From the NCBI GenBank assembly GCA_002695185.1, contig NZOF01000208.1, positions 1-52,358 on the forward strand: a DNA stretch of 52,358 bases. Reading direction: 5' to 3'. Of the stretch, positions 8,224 through 17,208 are shown piece after piece. Positions within the stretch are counted from its first letter, which is position 1. Each line of letters starts with the position of its first letter. A program made the translations under genes and the position numbers. Source of the stretch: Erythrobacter sp. Lineage in GTDB: Bacteria > Pseudomonadota > Alphaproteobacteria > Sphingomonadales > Sphingomonadaceae. Under the pieces are notes generated by a model, which was not told the origin of the DNA, searched no databases, and saw only the letters and a program-made list of their open reading frames with translations.

Positions 8224-9393
8224 ATGGATTTCCGGCTTACGCAGCAGCAGGCAGAGCTTCAGCAGGCTGCGCGCAATTTTGCGCGCAAGGAATTGCCCGA
8301 CTTGGCCCGTCAAATGGAGGAGGGCGATTTCTCCATCCCTTCCGAAATGATGCGCCGCTACGGCGAGATGGGGTTCCTCGGCGTCAATTTGCCTGAAGAA
8401 TACGGTGGCTTGGGACTGGGGCACCTCGAAGCATTGCTGGTACTCGAGCAGTTCGCCATGATTTCCAATGCAGTCGCTTTTCCGGTGTTCGAGGCGCTGG
8501 TGGGGCCGGTGCGGACTGTCGAACGCTTCGGTTCGGAGGCGCTGAAGCAGCGCATCATTCCCGCAGTCGTGCGGGGCGAGGCGACGGTGGCGGTGTCCAT
8601 GTCCGAACCCGATGCCGGCACAGCGCTGACCGATCTCACGACCCGGGCGAGGGAAGAAGCGGACCATTTCATCCTCGACGGGACGAAGCGCTGGACGTCG
8701 GGCGCCGGCCACGCCCGTTACTATGTTGTCTACACCCGCCTGTCCGACGCACCCGGCGCAAAGGGTATCGGCGCACTGCTGGTCGATCGCGAAATGGAAG
8801 GCGTGTCCTTCGGCAAGCGCGAGCCGCTGATGGGCTTTCGCGGGATCGAGACGCGCGACATCGCCTTCGACAGCGTCCGGGTCCCGCGCGAAAACCTGAT
8901 CGTGCCCGCCGGGGGCTTCGGCAGACTGATGAGCGCCTTCGGACTGGAACGCTGCGGCAATGCCACGCAATCGCTTGGTCTAGCCGCCGCGGCGCTGGAA
9001 CAGGCGACCGAGTATGTTCAGGAGCGCACTGCTTTCGGCAAGCCGATCGTCGACTTCCAGGCGGTGCAGCTGCGGCTCGCCGAAATGGCGATGCAGGTCG
9101 ATGCGGCGCGGCTGTTGATCTACCGTGCCGCCGCCAATGCCGCGCATAATCCCGATGGCTTGCCCGATGTCTACGAAAGCTCGACCGCGAAGTGCTTCGC
9201 CAATGAAATGGTGCGCAGCGTCACGGCCAACGGCATGCAGGTCATGGGCGGTTATGGCTATCACAAGGATTACGGCATGGAGCAGCGCGTGCGCGACGGT
9301 TTCGCCTGGGGCATAGCGGGCGGCACCACCGATGTGCAGAAAACCAATATCGCCGCTGCCATGGTCGGACGGCGTTTCGATCAAAGGCGTTGA
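8224..9393 (+). CDS. Acyl-CoA dehydrogenase family protein with IVD-type catalytic Glu position
   Basis: This FAD enzyme would desaturate an acyl-CoA at the alpha-beta position. I chose ATG 8224 (GGAGAG at 8211-8216, 7-base spacer) over GTG 8218, giving 389 residues. All three domains are visible: an N-terminal helical part, the flavin strand region around VAVSMSEPDAGTALTDL, and the C-terminal bundle with ERTAFGKPIVDFQ. At the usual catalytic position (IYEGT in medium-chain enzymes) it reads IAGGT, with Gly366. A Glu precedes Arg in FGLER (Glu242), where isovaleryl- and long-chain enzymes keep their base. It could be active with the moved base, or be half of a heteromer. The substrate is unknown. 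It stands alone after tRNA-Thr. Confidence 0.88.
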   Translation: MDFRLTQQQAELQQAARNFARKELPDLARQMEEGDFSIPSEMMRRYGEMGFLGVNLPEEYGGLGLGHLEALLVLEQFAMISNAVAFPVFEALVGPVRTVERFGSEALKQRIIPAVVRGEATVAVSMSEPDAGTALTDLTTRAREEADHFILDGTKRWTSGAGHARYYVVYTRLSDAPGAKGIGALLVDREMEGVSFGKREPLMGFRGIETRDIAFDSVRVPRENLIVPAGGFGRLMSAFGLERCGNATQSLGLAAAALEQATEYVQERTAFGKPIVDFQAVQLRLAEMAMQVDAARLLIYRAAANAAHNPDGLPDVYESSTAKCFANEMVRSVTANGMQVMGGYGYHKDYGMEQRVRDGFAWGIAGGTTDVQKTNIAAAMVGRRFDQRR

Positions 9394-9424
9394 CGCGCCG
9401 GGTGTCTTGCATATGCAAGGCGCT

Positions 9425-9892
9425 ATGGACGACAGCCAAGACCTTACCCAGCTCGATGCGCGCTACAAGTCGATGATGCGGCTGGTAGCTACCATTCCGG
9501 CGGTGTTGCTGATTATCGGTTCCACCGTTGCGGAAGTCGCCATTCCCGGCTGGACCGGCGTGATCTGGGTACCCGCGCTCCTGCTGGCCGCGTTCCTCGT
9601 CATTTATATGCCGATGCGCCGGTTCAGCACGCGCGGCTATTCGCTGGCCCAAGAGCGGCTGCGCGTGGTGCGCGGCGTGCTGTTCCGGTCCGATACGGTG
9701 GTGCCGTTCGGCCGCGTCCAGCATATCGATGTCGATCGCGGCCCGCTCGAGCGGATGTTCGGCCTCGCCACGGTGACAGTCCATACGGCCGGATCGCACA
9801 ATGCCTCGGTCTCGCTCGGCGGGCTGGCGCATGAGGATGCGCTGGCCATGCGCGAGGAAATCCGGCTCGCCATCCGGCGCGACACGCAATGA
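9425..9892 (+). CDS. Membrane protein with bacterial PH (bPH2) domain, YdbS-like
   Basis: The 155-residue protein has two close hydrophobic segments (about residues 21-60) followed by a bPH2 domain that reads YSLAQERLRVVRGVLFRSDTVVPFGRVQHIDVDRGPLERMFGL. The frame is open further upstream into the acyl-CoA dehydrogenase gene; ATG 9425 with AAGG just before it is the sensible start. Its stop overlaps the next frame. The pairing of a single-domain and a multi-domain bPH2 membrane protein matches the ydbS-ydbT pair of Bacillus, which has been linked to resistance to membrane-active compounds. The function here is unproven. Confidence 0.8.
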   Translation: MDDSQDLTQLDARYKSMMRLVATIPAVLLIIGSTVAEVAIPGWTGVIWVPALLLAAFLVIYMPMRRFSTRGYSLAQERLRVVRGVLFRSDTVVPFGRVQHIDVDRGPLERMFGLATVTVHTAGSHNASVSLGGLAHEDALAMREEIRLAIRRDTQ

Positions 9893-9903
9893 CCGGAGAA
9901 CCG

Positions 9904-11463
9904 ATGAAGCCCCAGCGGACCAATCCGCTCAGCTTCGCGGTCGGTGCGGTGAGCAAGCTGTTCCAGCTCGTGATCCCCGTGGTGCTGGGCGGGGTGGCTA
10001 TCCTGAACCGTGAAGGCAATGGCGGGTTTCTTGCCTTTGCCGTGCCGATCCTGATCGCGGTCATCCTCGCCAACGTGTTCTTCGCCTATCTGCAGTGGCT
10101 GCGCCTGACCTATACGATCGGAGAGAGCGATGTGCGGGTGGAAAGCGGCATAGTGTCGCGGGCGGCCCGCTCCGTTCCCTACGAACGCATTCAGGACGTC
10201 AGCCTGGAGCAGAAGCTGCTGCCGCGCATGTTCGGCCTCGTCGAGGTCAAGTTCGAGACCGGGGCCGGCGGCGGGGACGATCTCAAGCTCGCCTATCTCT
10301 CGGAAGCCGAGGGCGAGCGGCTGCGCGAAGTGGTGCGCGATCGCAAGGACGATACGCCAGCCTTTGTGCCGCCCGAGAATGCGCAGGCCGAAAGGGCGGT
10401 GACATCCGGAATGGAAACGCCCGCAGCCAAACGGGTGGAGCCGGAGGCCGAAACGGTCTTTGCCATGAACCCGCAACGCGTGCTGACCTTCGGCCTGTTC
10501 GAATTTTCGCTGGCCATCGTCGCCGTGCTGGCAGGTGCCGCACAGCAGCTGGAGTTCCTCCTGCCCTTCGATCTGTGGGATGTCGACGAATGGCAGCAGC
10601 AGCTGGCAGGTCCGGGCCAATGGCTTGCCGATCTCGGCCCGTTTGCACGGACGGCCGGCTTCATTATCGCTGCGGTGTCGCTGATCCCCATCGGCATTGC
10701 GACCGGGGTGATCCGCACATCCCTGCGCGAATGGGATTTCCGGCTGGAACATACGCCCAAGGGATTGCGCCGTCGCCGCGGGCTGCTGACACGCACCGAT
10801 CTGGTCATGCCGCTGCACCGCGTGCAGGCATTGCGCATGGAAACCGGGCTGGTCCGCAAACGCTTCGGCTGGCATTCGCTCAAGATCATCAGCCTGGCGA
10901 ATGACAGCGGGGGCGACAATCACGATGCCGTGCCCTTCGGCAAGCTGCCCGAACTGGATAGGGTCATCGGCCTGACCGGCTTTCATCGCCCAGCTCCCGA
11001 TACGCAGTGGGTGCGCGCGACCCCGCGCTATTTCATCGACCGGGTAATCATAGCCGCGTCCATGTTGCTTATCCTCGCCATCATCGCGGCGATTCTGGTC
11101 AGCAAACCACTGTGGGTGATACCGCTGCTCGCCATCATTCCGGCGACAGCATTCGGATGGTGGCGCTGGAAACGCGACCGCCGGGCGATCGACCATGACC
11201 AGATCTACAACCGGATCGGCAGCCTTGCTCCGAAGCTTTCGATCGCTTCACGGGTAAAACTGCAGTCGGTCGAGATTGCGCAGGGGCCGGTTGCCCGCTG
11301 GCGCGGTTATGCGACGCTCCATCTTGGGCTGGCAGGCGGCAAGTTCCATATAAAGGGCGTGCCGCTGGCGCAGGCAGAGCAATGGCGGGCGCAGATCTGC
11401 CGTAGCATGGCGGGCACGGATTTCTCCCGCCTGCTCGATACCAAGGGATCCGCTATCGCTTAG
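9904..11463 (+). CDS. Membrane protein with repeated bPH2 domains, YdbT-like
   Basis: Partner of the preceding gene. The protein of about 519 residues has hydrophobic segments near residues 15-60, 185-270 and 380-420. After the membrane parts come bPH2-type stretches, the clearest being VRVESGIVSRAARSVPYERIQ and RRGLLTRTDLVMPLHRVQ, plus a more diverged third copy. ATG 9904 has GGAGA five bases upstream. ATG 9889, which overlaps the previous stop as ATGA, is possible and adds five residues. The stop TAG overlaps the stop of the convergent acetyltransferase gene. The role is probably at the cytoplasmic membrane; no substrate or partner can be read from sequence. Confidence 0.8.
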   Translation: MKPQRTNPLSFAVGAVSKLFQLVIPVVLGGVAILNREGNGGFLAFAVPILIAVILANVFFAYLQWLRLTYTIGESDVRVESGIVSRAARSVPYERIQDVSLEQKLLPRMFGLVEVKFETGAGGGDDLKLAYLSEAEGERLREVVRDRKDDTPAFVPPENAQAERAVTSGMETPAAKRVEPEAETVFAMNPQRVLTFGLFEFSLAIVAVLAGAAQQLEFLLPFDLWDVDEWQQQLAGPGQWLADLGPFARTAGFIIAAVSLIPIGIATGVIRTSLREWDFRLEHTPKGLRRRRGLLTRTDLVMPLHRVQALRMETGLVRKRFGWHSLKIISLANDSGGDNHDAVPFGKLPELDRVIGLTGFHRPAPDTQWVRATPRYFIDRVIIAASMLLILAIIAAILVSKPLWVIPLLAIIPATAFGWWRWKRDRRAIDHDQIYNRIGSLAPKLSIASRVKLQSVEIAQGPVARWRGYATLHLGLAGGKFHIKGVPLAQAEQWRAQICRSMAGTDFSRLLDTKGSAIA

Positions 11464-11756
11464 GCGCGCAGGTCGCTGTAATCCTGATGCCGGTCGAACC
11501 AGCGTTCGACGTAGGAACAGTCGGGCGCGATCTTGAAATCCTGTTCGCGCGCATCGGCGACCAGCGCCTTTACCAGTTCTTCGGCCACGCCCTTGCCGCG
11601 ATGGCTGGGCGGCACGAAGGTATGGGTTGCATGGCGCACGCCGTTCCTGTCGGTCCAGCTTAGCTCGGCCTTGTCCTCGCTTCCGGACAGCTTGGCGATG
11701 TATTCGCCTTGGCTGCCGTTGTCGTGACGTTCGATTTCAATCTGACTTGTGCTCAT
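11460..11756 (-). CDS. Small GNAT-like N-acetyltransferase (YidJ / Acetyltransf_CG type)
   Basis: The 98-residue protein contains the reduced acetyl-CoA binding motif PPSHRGKGVAEELVKALV and ends SYVERWFDRHQDYSDL, as in the short single-domain acetyltransferases of the PF14542 group. The substrate is unknown. It is convergent with the bPH2 gene, the two stop codons sharing bases, and divergent from the threonine-aldolase-like gene. A 13-base direct repeat (CGCGCAGGTCGCT) lies at its 3' end (11465-11477) and just outside its 5' end (11785-11797), so the gene is bracketed by it. Confidence 0.8.
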   Translation of the reverse strand: MSTSQIEIERHDNGSQGEYIAKLSGSEDKAELSWTDRNGVRHATHTFVPPSHRGKGVAEELVKALVADAREQDFKIAPDCSYVERWFDRHQDYSDLRA

Positions 11757-11782
11757 AATCGTCTTTCTGTGGTTGTCGGCTT

Positions 11783-11806
11783 AACGCGCAGGTCGCTATG
11801 CGCGTT
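11783..11806 (+). promoter_or_regulatory. Perfect 8-bp inverted repeat just before the aldolase-like start codon
   Basis: AACGCGCA (11783-11790) and TGCGCGTT (11799-11806) are exact complements around an 8-base loop, and the ATG follows two bases later. No Shine-Dalgarno sequence is visible. It could be an operator, or a hairpin at the 5' end of the message. Confidence 0.4.
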
Positions 11807-11808
11807 CC

Positions 11809-12804
11809 ATGCACTTCCTGTCCGACAATTCCGCTTCCGTTCACCCCGCCGTGTGGGACGCGATGCGCGCCGCCGATGCCAGCGATACCCCGTATGACGG
11901 CGACGCGCTGAGCGCATCGCTGGACGAGCGGATGAGCGATCTGTTCGGGCGCGATTGCTCGGCATTGTGGGTGGCCACGGGCACAGCCGCAAACTGCCTT
12001 GCGCTTGCCACCATGGTGCAACCGCATGGCGCGGTCGTGTGCCATGAGGAAGCGCATATCGAGATGGACGAGGGCGGGGCGCCCGGTTTCTACCTCCACG
12101 GGGCCAAGCTGCTGCTGGGGCAGGGCGAAGGGGCCAAGCTGGACGTGGATGGCCTCCGCGCGGTGATCGATCCGATTCGCGACGATGTGCATCAGGTCCA
12201 GCCGCATGCGATCTCGATCACGCAGGCCAGCGAATATGGCCGCGCCTATCGGCCCGCGGAAATTGCCGCGATCCGGGCGCTGGCGGACGAACGCGGGCTG
12301 CACTTTCACATGGACGGCGCGCGGTTCGCCAATGCCGCGGCCTTCCTCGGCGTTTCGGCTGCCCAGGCTGCCGGGCCGGTCGATGCGCTCAGCTTCGGCT
12401 TCGTGAAGAATGGCGGGATGACTGCCGAAGCGATCGTCTTCTTCGATTCCGGCCTTGCCGATGTGGCGAAATACCGCCGCAAGCGGGCGGGGCACTTGCA
12501 GAGCAAGGGCCGGTTCCTGGCCGCCCAGATCCACGCCATGCTCGATAACGATGTCTGGCTGCACAATGCGCGCGCGGCCAATGCCGCCGCTGCCGAAATC
12601 GCCGGGGCCTGCGGCGACCGGTTGATGCACCCGGTCGAAGCCAACGAACTGTTCGTGCGCTGCACGGCACAGGAGCGTGAGGCGCTGCGCGAGCGCGGCT
12701 TCGGCTTTTACGATTGGGGCGCGGATGCCGCCCGCTTCGTGACCGCGTGGAATACGCGGGAAGAGGATGCCCGCGCTCTGGCACAGGCGATTTCCGGTTT
12801 ATGA
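11809..12804 (+). CDS. Threonine aldolase-like PLP enzyme (beta-eliminating lyase family)
   Basis: The 331-residue fold-type I PLP protein belongs to the family of low-specificity L-threonine aldolases, which split threonine into glycine and acetaldehyde. It begins MHFLSDNSASVHPAVWDAM, has the cofactor loop ATGTAANCLAL, the Asp-containing HMDGARFANA and a likely PLP lysine at Lys200 in FGFVKNGG. That context differs from the usual SK-GL form, so the substrate is uncertain. The start is fixed by family alignment although no ribosome-binding site is seen. The stop overlaps the EamA transporter start (ATGA), so transporter and enzyme are coupled. Confidence 0.82.
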   Translation: MHFLSDNSASVHPAVWDAMRAADASDTPYDGDALSASLDERMSDLFGRDCSALWVATGTAANCLALATMVQPHGAVVCHEEAHIEMDEGGAPGFYLHGAKLLLGQGEGAKLDVDGLRAVIDPIRDDVHQVQPHAISITQASEYGRAYRPAEIAAIRALADERGLHFHMDGARFANAAAFLGVSAAQAAGPVDALSFGFVKNGGMTAEAIVFFDSGLADVAKYRRKRAGHLQSKGRFLAAQIHAMLDNDVWLHNARAANAAAAEIAGACGDRLMHPVEANELFVRCTAQEREALRERGFGFYDWGADAARFVTAWNTREEDARALAQAISGL

Positions 12805-13745
12805 GCGCGCAATCCGGCGGCGAAAGCCTGCTCGCCCCCCGCAACCTTGCCGCCTTCCTGTTGGTCAGCGTGATCTGGGGCGGCACCTGGCTGGTGATCC
12901 GCGACCAGATATCCTCTGTTCCGGCAAGCTGGTCGATCACCTGGCGCTTCGTCGTCGCCGCGCTGGGCATGTTCGCTCTGGCCAAGCTGCGCGGCGAACC
13001 TTTGCGCCTGCCGCGCGCCGGCTGGCGCTGGGCCATTGCGTTGGGGCTGTTCCAGTTCTGCCTCAATTTCAGCTTCGTCTATAATGCGGAGAAATTCATC
13101 ACCTCCGGCCTTGTCGCGGTGATGTTCGCGCTGCTGGTGGTGCCCAATGCGATCTTCGGGCGGCTGGTGCTGGGCCAGCCGATCCGCCGTGAATTCGTGA
13201 TCGGCTCCTCGATCGCCGCGCTGGGCGTCGCCATGTTGTTCGCGCAGGAATGGCGCGCATCGCCTGCCACGCTGGGCGAAGTGTTGATGGGGGCGGGGCT
13301 CACCGTCTGCGGCATCCTGTCGGCCAGTGCGGCCAATATCATCCAGGCCACCGAAGGGGCGAAGCGCCAGCCATTGCTGACGCTGCTCGCATGGTCGATG
13401 GCGGTCGGCGTGGTGCTCAACGCCGGGTTTGCCCTCGCCACGCAGGGGGCGCCCCAGTTCGACGACCGGCCGGCCTATGCGCTGGGCATTCTCTATCTCG
13501 GCCTGCTCGGGTCGGTGGTGACCTTCCCGCTTTATTACGGGCTGGTGCGCAAGGTCGGGGCCGGAACGGCGGCTTACAGTTCGGTGATCGTTCCGATCGT
13601 GGCGATGATCCTGTCGACCCTGTTCGAAGGCTATGTCTGGGGTCCGCTGCCCGCGGCTGGCGCGGCGATCACGCTGACGGGCATGGTGGTGGCGATGCGC
13701 GGCCGGACCGCCGCTCCGCCAAGGCGCGCTACGCCCGAGCCATGA
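12801..13745 (+). CDS. EamA/DMT-family transporter
   Basis: The 314-residue inner-membrane protein has about ten hydrophobic segments arranged as two EamA repeats. The first opens with FLLVSVIWGGTWLVIRDQ, the second around AGLTVCGILSASAANII. Such proteins export or exchange small metabolites, often amino acids. The frame is open upstream, but ATG 12801 overlaps the upstream stop (ATGA) and gives the normal N-terminus. Coupling with the aldolase-like gene suggests amino-acid efflux, which is inference. The 3' end overlaps the convergent gene by 17 bases. Confidence 0.88.
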   Translation: MSAQSGGESLLAPRNLAAFLLVSVIWGGTWLVIRDQISSVPASWSITWRFVVAALGMFALAKLRGEPLRLPRAGWRWAIALGLFQFCLNFSFVYNAEKFITSGLVAVMFALLVVPNAIFGRLVLGQPIRREFVIGSSIAALGVAMLFAQEWRASPATLGEVLMGAGLTVCGILSASAANIIQATEGAKRQPLLTLLAWSMAVGVVLNAGFALATQGAPQFDDRPAYALGILYLGLLGSVVTFPLYYGLVRKVGAGTAAYSSVIVPIVAMILSTLFEGYVWGPLPAAGAAITLTGMVVAMRGRTAAPPRRATPEP

Positions 13746-14514
13746 TTGCGGCCAGACCTTCGCGATAGGTGGGATAGCGCGGCTCCCAGCCGAGCACGCG
13801 TTTCGCCTTGCCATTCGCCACCCTTCGGTTCTCCGCGTAAAACCCGCGCGCCATGGGTGAAAGGCCCGCCTCCTCCATTGTCTGGAGCGGGGGCGGTGCA
13901 ATGCCCAGCAGGCGGCAGGCTTCCTCGGTCACTTCCTTGTGGCTGGCGGGCAGATCGTCGCCCAGATTATATGCGCCGGGCGGGGCGTCGTGCCGAATGG
14001 CAGCGTCGAGACCGGACACGATATCTTCCACATGCACGCGGCTGAAGACCTGCTCCGGCATGTCGATGCGGTGGGCCGTTCCGTCGCGAACCTTGTCGAA
14101 CGCGCTGCGATCGGGACCGTATATGCCCGGCAGGCGGAACACCCGCGCGCCGAGGTCCAGCCAGCGCGCATCGCATTCCGCGCGCGCAGTGCGGCGGCCG
14201 GTGCCGGTGGGGGCGTGCTCGTCGACCCAGGCGCCGCCCGCATCGCCATAGACGCCGGTGGAGGATAGATAGGCCAGCCAGCGGCCCGCCAGCAGGCTTT
14301 CGTAACGCTCCAGCACGGGATCGCTGCCATCGGCGGGTGGTACCGAGCTCAGCACCACATCGGCGCCGGCGATCTGCGCGGCGACGGCGTCATGGTCCGC
14401 AAAATCGACCGTCCCGTCGCTGCCGGTGGCATCGACTTGCCATCCTTGCGCACGCATCTTGTGCGCGAAACGTTTTGCCGTGTAGCCGAGGCCGAAGATG
14501 AACAAACGAGGCAT
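13729..14514 (-). CDS. NAD(P)-dependent epimerase/dehydratase-like protein (YeeZ type)
   Basis: This 261-residue extended-SDR protein has an N-terminal Rossmann strand with GLGYTAKRFA, then YLSSTGVYGDAGGAWVDE, where the VYG element is typical of sugar-nucleotide epimerases, and RLPGIYGPDRS in the second half. There is a lone-standing Tyr in place of a full YxxxK, as in the YeeZ-like group. The substrate is unknown. It is convergent with the EamA gene (17-base overlap) and divergent from pepN. Confidence 0.78.
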   Translation of the reverse strand: MPRLFIFGLGYTAKRFAHKMRAQGWQVDATGSDGTVDFADHDAVAAQIAGADVVLSSVPPADGSDPVLERYESLLAGRWLAYLSSTGVYGDAGGAWVDEHAPTGTGRRTARAECDARWLDLGARVFRLPGIYGPDRSAFDKVRDGTAHRIDMPEQVFSRVHVEDIVSGLDAAIRHDAPPGAYNLGDDLPASHKEVTEEACRLLGIAPPPLQTMEEAGLSPMARGFYAENRRVANGKAKRVLGWEPRYPTYREGLAAIMARA

Positions 14515-14556
14515 CGGGGCGTATTAGCCCAAAGCTCTCAAAAGAACAGGACCACC

Positions 14557-17208
14557 ATGGATATCGCGCGCAACCCCTCCACGCCCGACGGCAATATCGA
14601 AATGGCCGATGCGGCCGTCGAGCCCAAGGCCCCGCCGGAAATCCGGCGCGAGGATTATGCGCCCTTCGCGTGGCTGGTGCCGACCACCAAGCTCGACTTC
14701 GATCTGGGGCTGGAGAAGACGCGCGTCACTGCGACGCTGGAGGTGGAGCGTAACCCTGCCGCCGAAGCCTCGCCCACGATCCGCCTCAATGGTGACGGTC
14801 TGGAGCTGGTCTCGCTGAAGTGCGACGGCGGCGATTGCGCCGGTCACATGATGGATGGCGATGACCTCGTGGTGACACTCGAAGGTGACCGCCACACGCT
14901 GGAAATCGTGACCGAGATCGACCCGTCAGCCAACTCGCAGCTGATGGGTCTCTATGCGTCGGGCGGCATGCTGTGCACCCAGTGCGAGGCCGAAGGCTTC
15001 CGCCGCATCACCTTCTTCCCCGACCGGCCAGACGTCCTGTCGACCTACACCGTCACCATGCGCGGCCCCAAGAAGGATTTCCCCATCCTCCTCTCCAACG
15101 GCAACCGCGTCCGTATGGATGATGATGGCGAGCTTCTGACCGCCGAATGGCATGATCCGTGGCCCAAGCCGTCCTACCTCTTCGCGCTGGTCGCAGGCGA
15201 TCTGGTGGCGCGGACGGACAGCTTCACCACCATGAATGGCCGCAAGGGCGAACTGAACGTCTATGTGCGCGACGGCGACCTCGATCGCACCGAACATGCG
15301 ATGGAAAGCCTCAAGCGCAGCATGAAGTGGGACGAGGAAACCTTCGGCCGCGAATACGATCTCGACCTGTTCAACATCGTCGCCGTGAGCGATTTCAACA
15401 TGGGCGCGATGGAGAACAAGGGCCTCAACGTCTTCAACACCAAATACGTCCTTGCCGATCCGGAAACCGCTACCGACGGCGACTATGATGGCATCGAGGG
15501 CGTGATCGGCCACGAATACTTCCATAACTGGTCGGGCAACCGCATCACCTGCCGCGACTGGTTCCAGCTCAGCCTCAAGGAAGGCTTCACAGTCCTGCGT
15601 GATCAGCTTTTCAGCCAGGACATGGGCAGCGCACCGGTCAAACGCATCGAGGACGTACGCGTTCTGCGTGGCGCCCAGTTCCCCGAAGACAGCGGCCCCC
15701 TTGCGCACCCGATCCGCCCGGACAGCTATCGCGAGATCAGCAATTTCTACACCGCGACCGTCTACAACAAAGGGGCCGAGGTCATCCGCATGATGAAGAC
15801 CATGGCGGGCGACGAAGCCTTCCGGCGTGGCACCGATACCTATTTCGATCGCCACGATGGCGAGGCCGCGACTTGCGAGGATTTCGTCAAGTCGATCGAG
15901 GATGGTGCCGGTCTCGATCTTTCGCAGTTCCGGCTATGGTATGCCCAGGCCGGTACACCCCAGGTTTCCGTGCAGCTTACATATGACGGCGACGAAGCCG
16001 TGCTCGAGCTTTCGCAGACCATCCCCGACACACCCGGGCAATCTGGCAAAAAGCCCATGCCGATCCCAATGAAGATCGCTCTGTTCGACCGGGAGAGCGG
16101 CAGGCATGCCGGTGAAGAATTGATCATTCTGGACAAGGCGAGCGACACGTTTCGCTTCCCCGGTTTTGCGTCAAAACCGGTGCTCTCCATCAATCGCGGC
16201 TTTTCCGCCCCGATATCCGTTCAGCGAGACATTGCAGGTGACGAACTGGTCTTCCTCGCGGCTAGCGATGATGACCCTTTCGCGCGATACGAAGCAATGC
16301 AGGATCTGATGGTCGGTCATCTCGTTGCGGCAAGCAAGGGTGCCCTCGATGACGCCACGCGCACTGCAAATCAGAACGATATCGTGCGTGCTGTCCGCAG
16401 TGTGATCGAGGACGAGGAAATCGACAACCTCATGCGCGGCGAGCTTATGTCAATGCCCAGCCAGACGTATATCATGGAGCGGCTCGAAAATGCCGATCCT
16501 GGCCGGATTTTCGAGCAACGCGAGGGGCTGAAGGCTGTCATCGCGAAGGAATTGGAAGAAAGCCTCCAGCGCCTTTACGATCGCGCGGCGAAAGTCCCCT
16601 ATTCGCAGGATCCACAGGCGAAGGGCGCGCGAAAATTGAAGACGCTAATCCTTTCATATCTCGTAGCGGGTGATCCTCAGAAGGCTACCGAGCTTGCCTC
16701 GCAGCAGTATGAGGAAGCGGACAATATGACCGATCGCCAAGGCGCACTGATGGTTCTGACGGGTGTCGATAGTGCAGAACGGACCAATGCCTTGCTGGAC
16801 TTCTATAATCGCTACCAGGGCAACTCGCTGGTGATCGATAAATGGTTCTCGCTGCAGGCGATGTCGCTCCATCCTCACGTGATCGAGCATGTTAAGGCCC
16901 TAGCCGATCATGAGGACTTCACGCTCAAGAACCCGAACAGGGTGCGTTCGCTCTACATGGCTTTCGCTGCCAACCCGCACGGCTTCCATGCTTCAAGTGG
17001 CGAAGGATACCGGATGATCGCCGATCTGATCCTCGAACTCGACCCGATCAATTCGCAGACAGCAGCGCGATTCGTGCCGTCGCTTGGGCGATGGCGAAAG
17101 ATGGAGCCGGGCAGGTCGGCTCTGATGCGCGAACAATTGGAGCGCATCGCGGCCGCGCCCAAGCTTTCGCGCGACACATTCGAGCAGGTCACCCGGTCCC
17201 TTGGCTAA
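14557..17208 (+). CDS. pepN: Aminopeptidase N (M1 zinc metallopeptidase)
   Basis: It removes N-terminal residues from peptides in the cytosol. The 883-residue protein carries GAMEN at 283-287, HEYFH at 319-323 with the third zinc ligand Glu342 in LKEGFTV, and the C-terminal helical domain of the bacterial PepN group (E. coli PepN has 870). The frame is open 165 bases further upstream, but ATG 14557 gives the expected start. It lacks a signal peptide. The last bases overlap the probable TTG start of pgeF. Confidence 0.96.
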   Translation: MDIARNPSTPDGNIEMADAAVEPKAPPEIRREDYAPFAWLVPTTKLDFDLGLEKTRVTATLEVERNPAAEASPTIRLNGDGLELVSLKCDGGDCAGHMMDGDDLVVTLEGDRHTLEIVTEIDPSANSQLMGLYASGGMLCTQCEAEGFRRITFFPDRPDVLSTYTVTMRGPKKDFPILLSNGNRVRMDDDGELLTAEWHDPWPKPSYLFALVAGDLVARTDSFTTMNGRKGELNVYVRDGDLDRTEHAMESLKRSMKWDEETFGREYDLDLFNIVAVSDFNMGAMENKGLNVFNTKYVLADPETATDGDYDGIEGVIGHEYFHNWSGNRITCRDWFQLSLKEGFTVLRDQLFSQDMGSAPVKRIEDVRVLRGAQFPEDSGPLAHPIRPDSYREISNFYTATVYNKGAEVIRMMKTMAGDEAFRRGTDTYFDRHDGEAATCEDFVKSIEDGAGLDLSQFRLWYAQAGTPQVSVQLTYDGDEAVLELSQTIPDTPGQSGKKPMPIPMKIALFDRESGRHAGEELIILDKASDTFRFPGFASKPVLSINRGFSAPISVQRDIAGDELVFLAASDDDPFARYEAMQDLMVGHLVAASKGALDDATRTANQNDIVRAVRSVIEDEEIDNLMRGELMSMPSQTYIMERLENADPGRIFEQREGLKAVIAKELEESLQRLYDRAAKVPYSQDPQAKGARKLKTLILSYLVAGDPQKATELASQQYEEADNMTDRQGALMVLTGVDSAERTNALLDFYNRYQGNSLVIDKWFSLQAMSLHPHVIEHVKALADHEDFTLKNPNRVRSLYMAFAANPHGFHASSGEGYRMIADLILELDPINSQTAARFVPSLGRWRKMEPGRSALMREQLERIAAAPKLSRDTFEQVTRSLG

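Noticed and set aside
9637..11196. 519-codon frame opposite the bPH2 genes
   Set aside because: His/Gln/Arg-rich shadow without domains; the plus-strand genes have membrane segments and bPH2 motifs.
12708..13901. 397-codon frame opposite the EamA gene
   Set aside because: Shadow frame with low-complexity charged sequence; the plus-strand transporter is clear.
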